A DNA stretch of 25,387 nt from Symbiodinium natans (lineage: Eukaryota; Sar; Dinophyceae; Suessiales; Symbiodiniaceae). The position numbers and the translations under genes were made by a program. The notes below the pieces were generated by a model. That model saw only the letters and a program-made list of their open reading frames with translations. It searched no databases and was not told the DNA's origin. Position 1 is the stretch's first letter, and every line of letters begins with the position of its first letter. The DNA lies in assembly GCA_905221605.1 (NCBI GenBank), contig CAJNDS010000693.1, positions 62,501-87,887 on the forward strand, written 5' to 3'. Shown one piece after another: positions 22,001 through 25,230 of the stretch.

Positions 22001-25000
22001 TCGGGGTACTCGACCGCTCCAAGCACTGTCACGTACAGCATGTTTGGCGACGACACGGAATGCTGTACGTAGCAGTCAGGGTTCTTACATGTTCGCGGTA
22101 TGAACGTTGAATGGATGCAATGACCCGTCGACCTGCCGCCCACCCGAAACCCTGAACGGTGCTTGTGCAGACCGGCTTGCAGCTCCCCAAATGAAAAGTT
22201 GCTGACTTTTTTTCACTTTGGTCGCCGAGCTGCTTGACCTGCGCCTCGACCTTCTCCCGCAGCTGCTGGCCGGTTGATTTCCAGAGCTTCTGGACCTCAA
22301 TCGACGTAGTGGCCGTAATGGTGCGAAGGATCATGGTGCCGCGGGATTTCACGGGATCCGGAAGCGTGCTTAACTTCTCCTGCAAGAAGGCGGAGAATTG
22401 CACCTCTACGTCGGCTACGAAGTCGCTGCCATCACCTCCCGGAAGCAGTCGCGAAGACACCTGTGAAAGCAAGACGTCGATCAAGGAATCGGAAGGCGAA
22501 CTGGCATCCTCGGCTTTGAGGGCCCCAACTGCTAGCTCTTCAATGCTCAGGTTTGAAACATTTGCTTTGCGACTGCTTTGCGACCTCTGCCATGGAATCT
22601 CGCTTAAAGAGGAACCACACGCCAAGCCTCTGCCCCCATGACCGACTTCAAAGGAGCCATGAACGTGTCGATGTTCAACATGTCTTCGAACTTGTCCCGC
22701 ATGGACGCCTGCGCCGCATCCTGCAGATCCTCGACAATTTCCCCGAGCTTCTCCTTCAAAACGGGGGAGGCTGTCTCCCCACGTGTCGTTCCAAGGGGGC
22801 TGTGTCCCCCCACGTGTGTGTGAGAGTAGATTTTTCAAAGAAGAATGAGAAAAACAGCGCGCCTGGACCAGCTTCGAGCCTTTGTCCTCCATGAGATCCC
22901 AGAAGGCCTTCAGAGACCCGGCGGGCAAACCGGGCAAACCCGATTTCCCGCTCTTGCCGCCTTTGCCGCGGGGCCGCGTCGCAGGCATCGTCATGTTGCC
23001 TGAAACGTGGACTTCAAGCAACGCGACTTGGGAAGCTCCTTCCTGGCAGCGGCTGAAATATTTAAAGGAAAAGGGCCATGAAGAAAGCATGACAAACAAG
23101 AAGAGCTCTGAAGACCGTGAGCTCGATGCACTGCCCCCCCCCCCCCCCGGCTTCCCCCTGAATTCGCTTCTCCTTGGGCTTGTACTTCTCCAGGTCTCGG
23201 CAGGTCGACGGATCTCCGCGATCTTCAGGTCGGATGCTGGGGTTAAAGGCGGCTTCGTGGTCGCAGTTGTTCCGCTGAGATGGGTCGAACTCGCAGTACC
23301 CCATCTCCGACGTGGTGAAGCACTTCGGGCAGGCCTCTCTTGGCACAAGCCCCTCTTTGCACTCATGCCTCACTTCCCTCTCCCTTGTTTGCTGCCCTCT
23401 CCTCCACACAACTGATGAGCCCCGAGACCGGGCTTCTTTGGAAGGGATCGCCTCTTTCCCTCTCCCTCCCTCTCCCTCTCCCTCCCTCTCCTTCTCCCTC
23501 CCTCTCCCTCCCCCCTCCCTCCTTCTTTTCTTTGTAGTTGGGGTTGCGGGGTGGGGGGGCGGGGGGGGGGCGGGGGGGTGAGGGGGGCGGGGGAGGGGGC
23601 GGGTTGGGGGGGCGGGGGGTGGGGGGGGGGCGGGGGGGTGCAGTCCTTGACGCAGCTGGAGGTCCCGGCCGTGTCGATGAACAAGAACTCGTCCAAGGGG
23701 CACAGCATGCAGTCACCGGGCTCGGGGCCGGTGCAGGCATCACAGCCTGCGCAAGGGTTGCATGCACCCCCCACTTTGTTGTCGGTCTCATCCACGTCAA
23801 TTCGCCACAGGTAGTAGCCTTCCGGACACTGAGGACCAGTTCCGGAGCCTTTCTCCGCCCATTCGATGATCGTCTCTTCATTGAACTCCGCCTCCTCCTC
23901 CAAGGGAACGTTCGGGCTCTTCTTCCCCAGCGCCTTCAACTCCTCCTCCAGCGACCCGCGGCTGCCCTTGGCCAAGAGGTCCAACAGAGCCCCATACGCC
24001 GAGGGCGGCGGAGCAGAACTCAGCAAAGGCCGCGAGGGCGCAGAAGGCGCCGAAGGCGCAGAAGGCTGCAAAGCTGAAGATAGGGCCAAGAGCTTGGGTT
24101 TGCTTGCCTTGCCCGTCTTGGAGACGTTTCGCAGCTTGAGGAGCGCGCTGCCCGGAATCTGGCACATGCCGCTGTCCGGGCACTGGGGCTGCACACAGTA
24201 GCGGTCTTCGTGCAGCTTCAGTTGGCGCCCTTGGCAACTGCTGCGCAGCAGTGCCTGCCGCTTGCGTCGCTGCTGACCTATGCCGCACGTGACTGAGCAG
24301 GTACCCCAGGCCTGCCAATCTGAGAGCACACAGTCATTTGAAGGTGTAGGCCTCCGCCATGTGCACGCAGCTTGCTCCATGCAAGGGACCATGTCGTGGT
24401 AGCTGGAAAGACCTTTCTTGCTGGCCTTGGACACCCAAGACGAAGGTACGATCTGGCGGCTGGTAGCCCAAGAAGAGAGCACCCAAGCTCTGGGCACTGT
24501 GTCTTCCGTAGCCGCTCCAAAGGAAACATTCACCGTCTTATCTGTCGCTGCTTTGACCACCGCTGGGCGTGGGCTCTTGCTGCGTCCAGCTCCACGTCTG
24601 AAGTAGGCCATGACTGCTGACCCCACTTTCAGATCTTCTGCTTCTGAACTGGCCAGCTTCAGCTCCACGACGTTGCCGATGGCCTCCAAGCGCCCCCAAG
24701 GAGTCTTGGACGAAATCTGACTCTGCTTTGTGACAACTCGGACAGGCTCTGAAGCTTTCCGCGCCTGGATGACGGTGGCGTTGGTCAGCACCTTGCTCTT
24801 CTGCTTGCGATTAAAACCGTCTTTCAACCAGAAGTGCGTCTGGACCTGTCGCCCTGGCAGAAAGGGGCGAAATTCAAACACAGCCGGATGGAAATGAGGC
24901 CAGGCCTTGTGGAAGTGGAAGATTCTTTTGCAGGCAGCAACTGTCACAGGTGGCTCCCTGACAGCTGACAGGGCTGGGGCTGAAAAGTCGAAACTGAAGT

Positions 25001-25230
25001 TGAATCGAAACCCCCTCCCAAACCTTCCCCACTCAAGGCCAAGCCGCTGCATTCATAATGAGACCTGCCTTGACGCCCCCTGAGAGTGACGACGACACCC
25101 TCGAGGTGCGCAAGGTCAGGGCATTTGCTTCATAGTTGGAGCGCAGCTTCTTGGCACAAGGCCGCAGAACTGCAATGGAAGAGAGCAGCACCCAAAGGTG
25201 CCACATTGGCCCGCCAAAGGCCAGCTTCAT
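1781..25230 (-). CDS. Giant multi-exon gene for a secreted mosaic protein (about 40 exons)
   Basis: Overall gene span; the individual exons follow as separate entries. Successive open stretches on the minus strand connect through short introns with matching phases from a signal-peptide start at 25230 to a stop at 1783-1781. Summed exons give about 13.3 kb, roughly 4,400 residues. Domain order: signal peptide, TSP1, Cys-rich furin/TNFR-like, long helical region, two PAN/apple-like modules, coiled coil, unrecognised region, four DUF4215 modules, fibrinogen-like and F5/8C-like modules, SBBP-like propeller, terminal beta-sandwich-like domain. These families are typical of extracellular adhesive or matrix proteins; no transmembrane or GPI segment was recognised, so secretion is inferred. 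I do not recognise a named homologue. Most donors are GC or GA. It could be two adjacent genes, but no second start with a signal peptide was found between the modules. Confidence 0.65.
4151..4215. repeat. CT-rich microsatellite in intron 39
   Basis: An imperfect (CT)n with regular CCC interruptions about every 10 bp. On the transcribed strand it is GA-rich, so it does not serve as a polypyrimidine tract; the acceptor of exon 40 has only a short one (CTTTCTCTTGGCAG). Confidence 0.9.
4301..4476 (-). CDS. Exon 39: short exon beyond the repeat-filled intron
   Basis: Encodes AGAFGGGEFPEVLASQAAFV, AQLPANHVAKAPDAWMALPF and FWDSKAKQMQSIRLNLQAE. It follows a pyrimidine tract (TTTTTCCTTGAG). Composition and codon usage look coding and unlike the surrounding intron. 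It lies about 3.4 kb from exon 38 across the hairpin array. The end is set by the shared bases GCCGAG at the next acceptor, so LQAE|ATQPFCK is the likely product whichever cut is used; neither cut is fully canonical. No family recognised. Confidence 0.6.
4477..5149. other. Left part of intron 38, no supported gene on the minus strand
   Basis: No minus-strand frame looks coding. On the plus strand, from about 4976, an open frame reads LAELPTLVQTNVGAFASQLK then TLVTIAGATALEPKISRYGW, preceded by a possible acceptor (TTGTACACAG). It runs on into the degenerate short repeat at 5150-5260 and stops at 5247. It may be a remnant of an inserted gene or repeat-borne sequence on the opposite strand; the evidence is weak. 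Confidence 0.3.
5150..5260 (+). repeat. Left flanking degenerate repeat, GACAA type, period 21-24 bp
   Basis: The core GACAAG or GACAG, usually preceded by CACCAT, TACCAC or CGC, recurs at about 5161, 5184, 5208, 5229 and 5252, so spaced 23, 24, 21 and 23 bp. Between the cores are A-rich spacers. The same core in reverse orientation makes up the right flank of the hairpin array (7622-7780). Translated, both flanks share RSYHD...F.TMT, which supports common origin. Confidence 0.7.
5297..7560. repeat. Tandem array of about 24 hairpin units with C-runs
   Basis: Each unit is about 95 bp (range about 70-125). It has a left arm GGGGGAATCACCGTTTTGG, a loop of about 21 bases containing TTTTCAAGCCTCAAAA, a right arm CCAAAACGGTGATTCCCCC exactly complementary to the left, then GCATTTTCTGCTTGCCCCAG and a C-run of variable length (up to about 26). 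The stem is 19 bp or more. Units at the ends are decayed, as expected for a tandem array. Some copies lack one arm (near 6222-6240 and 7235-7245). The array sits inside intron 38 of the large gene. It has no coding potential; open frames across it only translate the repeat. No homology to a named element is recognised. Confidence 0.95.
7622..7690 (-). repeat. Interstitial telomere-like 23-bp repeat (three copies)
   Basis: CCCTAAA occurs at 7622, 7645 and 7668, exactly 23 bp apart, within units reading CCCTAAACCCTTGTCAGGCT plus a few bases. On the minus strand this is TTTAGGG, the plant-type telomere motif also found in dinoflagellates (established knowledge). The copies are not contiguous TTTAGGG repeats, so it is a telomere-like motif inside a short satellite, not a telomere. 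Confidence 0.8.
7690..7780 (-). repeat. Right flanking degenerate repeat, TTGTC type, period 20-23 bp
   Basis: The core TTGTC or TGTCG recurs about every 20-21 bp (near 7699, 7720, 7741, 7761) and continues the series begun in the telomere-like units (7656, 7679). It is the reverse complement of the GACAA core at 5150-5260, so the hairpin array is bracketed by inverted relatives of one short repeat. Confidence 0.65.
7847..7936 (-). CDS. Exon 38: short exon after the discoidin-like domain
   Basis: Encodes GFTAGVITPKTLPSSAEEYR then KLCAESGYPE. The sense of the peptide and the end at CCCGAG|GCTCCG (GC donor, phase 0) support it; the next acceptor, TTGAG|GCCGGA, shares GAGGC. The upstream join is ambiguous: SDGF in exon 37 and SGF here sit in the same repeated bases TGGCTTCAC. 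An 8-bp repeat (GATCTCTC, 7958-7983) lies in the preceding intron. The alternative frame (ELCKWLHGWRHH) is also open, so this exon is probable rather than sure. Confidence 0.5.
7958..7983. repeat. 8-bp microsatellite GATCTCTC in intron 37
   Basis: About three tandem copies of GATCTCTC(G/A), just upstream (in gene direction) of the exon 38 acceptor. Simple repeat. Confidence 0.85.
8111..8922 (-). CDS. Exon 37: fibrinogen-like motifs and discoidin (F5/8C)-like domain
   Basis: The start completes a fibrinogen C-terminal-like beginning: TCHELQ...AGWYQLMTGNGASQAVYC. A second, similar motif follows at once: SCQALL...LPSGWYSLYT. Then comes a discoidin or F5/8 type C-like domain: MSELNDGDAATAWEPQ, LKSVTLEFAH, KTWTRLATVPWAD, TAELRLSATGPTPAFHEVQV ending in WAK. 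Such domains bind glycans or phospholipids outside cells (family knowledge). The stretch at 8540-8450 (Met/Ile-rich) may be an in-frame intron. The end is uncertain: a GT donor at GCCAAG|GTCTCC, or near 8111 where TGGCTTCAC is shared with the next exon. Confidence 0.75.
9016..9474 (-). CDS. Exons 34-36: DUF4215 modules 3 and 4, fibrinogen-like start
   Basis: Exon 34 (9474-9419): VTGDEECDPPGKGCDAEC, completing module 3 as CGDGL|VTGDEECD. Exon 35 (9317-9243): IIDGWMCEPNLCQEICGDGR then VVGDE. Exon 36 (9128-9016): VCDDGNLLDDDWCAADC, completing module 4 as VVGDE|VCDDGN, followed by STCHELQEAKASAMPA. Donors are GA (TGCAA|GAACC), GA (GACGA|GACGC) and GC (GGCAG|GCCTT). The last one joins CTTGCAG|GCTGG to give AMPAGWYQLM, a fibrinogen-like motif. 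All phases agree. This is the most secure multi-exon part of the model. Confidence 0.88.
9615..10099 (-). CDS. Exon 33: unrecognised domain and start of DUF4215 module 3
   Basis: A 485-bp exon. It starts HCEDLSLCGTQLPDSSAKLD and contains YQELTFTGFTKKGRWVRHDV, PYKLWSDGQTFSVTCAG, ATDCLFVGMALNKSSEFFGN and HHGENSSLDTIATVLHVYG. Trp/Gly/Thr-rich, beta-type sequence with four to six Cys suggests a small extracellular beta domain (lectin or CUB-like in feel, not identified). The last residues are LDCGDGL, the first part of the next DUF4215 module. The end is at GGTCTC|GCTACG (GC donor, phase 0). The stretch around 9720-9640 is less protein-like and could hide another in-frame intron. Confidence 0.7.
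10243..10512 (-). CDS. Exons 30-32: DUF4215 module 2, including a 24-bp micro-exon
   Basis: Three exons: 10512-10473 (RCGDHKPVKHEAPQ), 10388-10365 (DCDENNLF, only 24 bp) and 10285-10243 (EHDGCSPTCQLEYC). Spliced together they give CGDH...CDENNLFEHDGCSPTC, which matches DUF4215 in length and Cys spacing. The three introns before and between these exons (including 10649-10513) all begin with GA: CCAG|GACCGG, CCCCAA|GAGTTG, CTATTC|GAGCCT. Motif restoration at each junction is the main evidence that the GA donors are used. The gene between the flanks has no other plausible reading frame here. Confidence 0.85.
10541..10612. repeat. Purine-rich low-complexity tract in intron 29
   Basis: An AGAGAGAG/GGAAGGA/GGGAGG-type tract on the plus strand. 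In gene direction it is a polypyrimidine tract, located about 30-100 bp before the exon 30 acceptor, so it may assist splicing. Confidence 0.8.
10650..11574 (-). CDS. Exons 28-29: DUF4215 module 1
   Basis: Exon 28 (11574-11524) encodes HCGNGKLDMIEECDSPG. Exon 29 (10722-10650) encodes EGCKDCQVVPGYDCPVPGRP then CVA. Joined, they read as a Myxococcus Cys-rich repeat (DUF4215): CGNG, x5, EECD, DGC-like EGC, PGYxC. The donor is CCAG|GTGACG (GT) and the acceptor CTGAG|GCGAGG, phase 1. The intron between them (11523-10723) is 801 bp and holds a short GTGGGGTA/TG tandem repeat but no other gene. The upstream limit, 11574, fits the motif; its partner end in exon 27 is uncertain. Confidence 0.85.
10723..11523 (-). 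other. Intron 28 (801 bp)
   Basis: Separates the two halves of DUF4215 module 1. No coding frame with protein-like character was seen. It contains a GTGGGGTA-type 10-bp repeat (about 11259-11297) followed by (TG)n at about 11298-11313. Splice sites: CCAG|GTGACG and CTGAG|GCGAGG. Confidence 0.7.
11259..11313. repeat. GTGGGGTA tandem repeat and (TG)n in intron 28
   Basis: About four imperfect copies of a 10-bp unit GTGGGGTA plus two variable bases, then (TG) about seven times. Simple repeat inside an intron. Confidence 0.85.
11797..12868 (-). CDS. Exons 26-27: Pro-rich linker, Cys pair and unrecognised domain
   Basis: Exon 26 (12868-12763) encodes a Pro-rich linker (NIELPPPPPPHPPESPEIPQ) and SRESCAQSC. 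Its GC donor CTGTG|GCAAGC pairs with CCCAG|GCAAGT, sharing GGCAAG, and gives CAQSCGKCSDGSFPQ. Exon 27 (12619 to about 11797) encodes a helical domain: TTEAAQIFHSLLEDALDG, QYTISLMNYYSQLKVLLSKF, ERFVQQMEKAFEKIAFDFES, then beta-like SFICWTEKGGKVKVRSLCDP. No family recognised. The hydrophobic segment in the other frame at 12750-12650 (LLMFFVLLFLRVL) falls in the intron. An additional in-frame intron near 12180-12090 cannot be excluded. The 3' end of exon 27 is not fixed. Confidence 0.65.
12972..14065 (-). CDS. Exons 21-25: coiled coil continued and unrecognised region
   Basis: Five exons: 14065-13966, 13858-13773, 13691-13641, 13574 to about 13446, and 13148-12972. Pieces: SRLDKTDQRIADLAAQSQRQ, QMNALLAVVQKLDVIEEKVD, VVEMRFQDFIYEANLFE, SIVLEMNGFFQDFNAISQQR and HSVEKFSQIAALAVEGKFTR. 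Donors are GC, GT, GC, uncertain (GT or GC) and GT. Exons 21 and 22 continue the coiled coil; exons 24-25 are of unknown family. The exon 24 end and exon 25 start are the least secure limits here. Confidence 0.6.
14177..14854 (-). CDS. Exons 19-20: coiled coil
   Basis: Exon 19 (14854-14786; start could be 14859) encodes GASTAELAQLYQSRLHEYFM. Exon 20 (14662-14177) encodes a long continuous coiled coil rich in Gln, Glu, Ala and Met: VDKMLAKQEKMQEDILETQN, QQAAQTRQQLADMEKRDANR, EQTQQLVAKIDQAQKEQNAR and FGELNTRLDAMDESLDQVQ. Intron 19 starts GT; its poly-T tract (poly-A 14700-14714 on the plus strand) lies about 40 bp before the acceptor. The exon 20 donor (GTGCAG|GACCCC) and exon 21 acceptor (CTGCAG|GACCTG) share the eight bases GCAGGACC. 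Likely role is oligomerisation (inference). Confidence 0.8.
15117..16087 (-). CDS. Exon 18: two PAN/apple-like Cys-rich modules
   Basis: A 971-bp exon. First module: GFCFAYGASIQVDD, then QCQDACKECDGCRRWSF and GYCRFGG. Second: GLCADMGIFPNAGTDTIC, KQACHADKECKAAQM and SGTCYIGLGKKDC. The spacing C-x3-C-x(5-6)-C, an aromatic/hydrophobic core and a later single Cys resembles PAN/apple domains, which bind proteins or carbohydrates outside the cell (family knowledge). A third Cys-rich stretch (SACAGDTDCQAQ, FVCEVMSMDLDC, EDCKSD) and a beta-type segment follow. The end is placed at ACGAAG|GTGCCC (GT donor, phase 0). The PAN call rests on Cys pattern only. Confidence 0.8.
16202..16520 (-). CDS. Exon 17: end of the helical region, acidic linker
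   Basis: A 319-bp exon. It encodes VVKFDKALSKTHKVCVPLFG, a helix (QKLLEALDGFLRDIFGFALT), then an acidic linker (DVLDTDIDVKVEDGEDEDSD) just before the Cys-rich exon 18. The end is placed at TTTGAAG|GCTCGG (GC donor, phase 1), which pairs with TACAG|GCAAGC. A GT donor 20 bp further on in the same phase is an alternative. A hydrophobic run in another frame past this end comes from the pyrimidine-rich intron and is not a membrane segment. Confidence 0.7.
16616..17170 (-). CDS. Exon 16: helical region
   Basis: A 555-bp exon (185 codons, phase 0 to 0). It begins AADKGCQMHEIGSIVSESLD and continues with amphipathic helices (LVGVLARALEPVVKKVVSML, DKILTKVQVFLDKKVLPVLD, SFVEKIRALIERFPDDMVDK). The regular alternation of hydrophobic and Lys/Asp positions resembles apolipoprotein-like or pore-bundle helices, but no family is recognised. 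The end is at GGGGCCG|GCGTC (GC donor); the next exon starts after CCTACAG. Confidence 0.75.
17255..17416. repeat. 9-bp tandem repeat TCTCTGTCC in intron 15
   Basis: Fifteen or so copies of TCTCTGTCC changing gradually into TCCCTGTCC and then CTTCCTCCC. Because 9 is a multiple of three, all frames stay open on both strands (SLS, VLS and GRT/DRE repeats), which produces convincing-looking but spurious ORFs. Confidence 0.95.
17536..17601. repeat. 11-bp tandem repeat GTGAGAACTCT, six perfect copies
   Basis: Six identical copies in a row (66 bp), beginning 27 bp past the exon 15 donor in gene direction. Perfect copies imply recent expansion. In frame it would encode an 11-residue repeat (EFSQSSHRVLT), but it is placed in the intron. 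Confidence 0.95.
17628..18294 (-). CDS. Exon 15: helical region
   Basis: A 667-bp exon preceded by a pyrimidine tract and TTTCAG. It encodes SAWKKLVGAVTTLLQGDFSM, KHISTLCEEMIRRFFQDS, LAEEQLESLGIPGEVVEELT, VGDEVVGLFEAKPLKISASD and a Gly/Pro-rich turn (GEPGPPLCPKHG). The end is at GAGAAG|GCAAAC (GC donor, phase 0), joined to CTTCAG|GCGGCT. The reading frame happens to stay open through the following intron, where it runs into 11-bp and 9-bp tandem repeats; that part is judged intronic. Confidence 0.75.
18558..19090 (-). CDS. Exon 14: helical region
   Basis: A 533-bp exon. The start is at GGCCAG|CTGCGC (phase 0), though 19095 is an alternative. It encodes LRDVTFRLLECVAEDAEEVG, a hydrophobic Gly/Leu patch (VLGLQGGLGLAPDVVLVEAE) and long Ala/Glu/Gln helices (VAENECRKALKKALA, LKEQVQQAAEAQIADAEV). 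The end is at GAAGTCAG|GCGGG (GC donor, phase 2) joining TTTCAG|GTCGG. No family assigned. The hydrophobic patch is flanked by charges and is too weak to call a membrane segment. Confidence 0.75.
19091..19644 (-). other. Intron 13 (554 bp)
   Basis: No exon, RNA gene or mobile element is recognised. The right part, near 19130-19330, is AT/GC mixed with GTTC/AGG words but folds into no tRNA-like shape. A short extra exon cannot be excluded because very short exons exist elsewhere in the gene. Confidence 0.5.
19645..20123 (-). CDS. Exon 13: helical region
   Basis: A 479-bp exon starting in phase 1. It includes STEEGANEVFRQITPPEV, VVLEESELAVKDAIKALRSH and a highly charged helix near the end (VEKRVKDEVRQRREHVQK, LEELQKEIQTQ) that would form a coiled coil. 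The end is placed at ACGCAG|GAGACT (GA donor, phase 0). The next exon is about 550 bp away (intron 19644-19091), in which I see no further exon and no recognisable element. Confidence 0.75.
20219..20906 (-). CDS. Exon 12: helical region
   Basis: A 688-bp exon (phase 0 to phase 1). It encodes long amphipathic helices such as KAAESLTRAFVLQVKGRVSN, EEFAKAKGESSKK, VKVELKKFPTVLKTQMKNL and SFLVERLAEWTARQISSLL, broken by a Gly/Pro/Ser linker (SGPSGPSGLGE). Both flanking introns start with GC: GAGGAG|GCAGG to CTTCAG|GCCTTT upstream, and GTGTCAG|GCTGG to TTGTCAG|GCGTG downstream. The shared TCAGGC at the latter makes the exact cut ambiguous but leaves the product unchanged. No family assigned. Confidence 0.8.
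20987..21839 (-). CDS. Exons 7-11: short exons of the helical region
   Basis: Five small exons: 21839-21742, 21650-21567, 21460-21391, 21262-21155 and 21057-20987. Translated pieces include DMSSLQPVLADAVGAVNQTL, EMDPGTQFGNLLPAISEQVK, TDKTEILSKTEDLLLKA, KTNSANLMGSFMPPYQLG and VSEAWMEEITKSSTGAVN. Reading phases agree at every junction (1-0, 0-0, 0-1, 1-1, 1-0). Donors are GT, GT, GT, GA and GC. Most of these exons are too short to show in an ordinary ORF scan and were recovered from frame and splice-site continuity. Helical, Ala/Leu/Lys-rich, with no recognisable family. Confidence 0.65.
21840..22216 (-). other. Intron 6 (377 bp)
   Basis: GACCAAA|GTGAAA to GGCAAG|CTGCCG. The phases agree (1). 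An alternative acceptor at 21845 would need a different phase and perhaps a further small exon. Nothing else is seen in this stretch. Confidence 0.5.
22217..23042 (-). CDS. Exons 4-6: start of the long helical region
   Basis: Three exons: 23042-22863, 22753-22628 and 22535-22217 (the last start could be 22546). Exon 4 has a Gly/Lys/Pro stretch (KGGKSGKSGLPGLP) then helix-forming sequence. Exon 5 (KLGEIVEDLQDAAQAS, RDKFEDML) and exon 6 (SSPSDSLIDVLLSQVSS, ATTSIEVQKLWKSTGQQL, EKVEAQVKQLGDQ) are rich in Ala, Glu, Lys and Leu with heptad-like spacing. Introns 4 and 5 start with GC after AG; intron 6 starts with GT. No family is recognised. The region reads as an amphipathic, rod-like or lipid-binding-type helical segment (inference). 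Confidence 0.65.
23173..23361 (-). CDS. Exon 3: continuation of the Cys-rich module
   Basis: Encodes CKEGLVPREACPKC followed by further Cys (GYCEFD, NNCDHE, STCRD), consistent with the Cys-rich module that ends exon 2. The join SSCVK|CKEG keeps the usual close Cys spacing, but other acceptors (23391, 23372) are possible, so the 5' limit is uncertain. The 3' limit is placed at CCCAAG|GAGAAG, a GA donor that shares AGGA with the acceptor of exon 4 (GCCAG|GAAGG). The remaining open frame in this direction runs into a G-run (C-run 23131-23148 on the plus strand) and is not coding. Confidence 0.65.
23452..23640. repeat. CT-rich tract and long G-run tract in intron 2
   Basis: 23452-23530 is a (CCCTCT)n-like tract; 23538-23640 on the plus strand is almost only G with single C, A or T breaks. 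In gene direction the order is C-rich then GA-rich. The adjoining exon 2 reading frame stays open through the C-runs and yields a spurious Pro-rich tail. Confidence 0.95.
23646..24964 (-). CDS. Exon 2: N-terminal region with TSP1 and Cys-rich module
   Basis: A long open exon of about 440 codons. The first part has no family I recognise. At about 24338-24174 (near residues 264-319) is a thrombospondin type-1 repeat: the W-x2-W pair in SDWQAWGTC, the CSVTCG core, the basic RR-KR stretch and closing Cys residues ending in QCP. A low-complexity SAP repeat and an acidic helix follow. From about 23850 comes a Cys-rich module (ACNPCAGCDACTG, CMLCP, SSCVK) like furin/TNFR or GCC2/GCC3 repeats. The exon is cut at AAG before GACTGC (GA donor). 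The Pro-rich open frame beyond it is translated intronic C-runs. An alternative GC donor lies four bases further on. Confidence 0.85.
25065..25230 (-). CDS. Exon 1: start codon and signal peptide
   Basis: Begins at ATG 25230. The first 26 residues have a short charged start (MKLAFGG), a hydrophobic core (WHLWVLLSSIAVL) and a likely cleavage region near RPCA, as in a eukaryotic signal peptide or signal anchor. The next residues are basic and Ser/Thr-rich. The exon ends after the first base of a codon (phase 1) at a GT donor. The acceptor at 24966-24965 restores the frame, giving a 100-bp intron (25064-24965). This ATG was chosen because it is the one that supplies a signal sequence in frame with the following TSP1-bearing exon. 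Confidence 0.75.

Noticed and set aside
23370-23641. Pro-rich C-terminal tail continuing exon 2
   Set aside because: It is translation of C-runs and CT-repeats in intron 2; the next exon resumes with the expected Cys-rich sequence in another frame.
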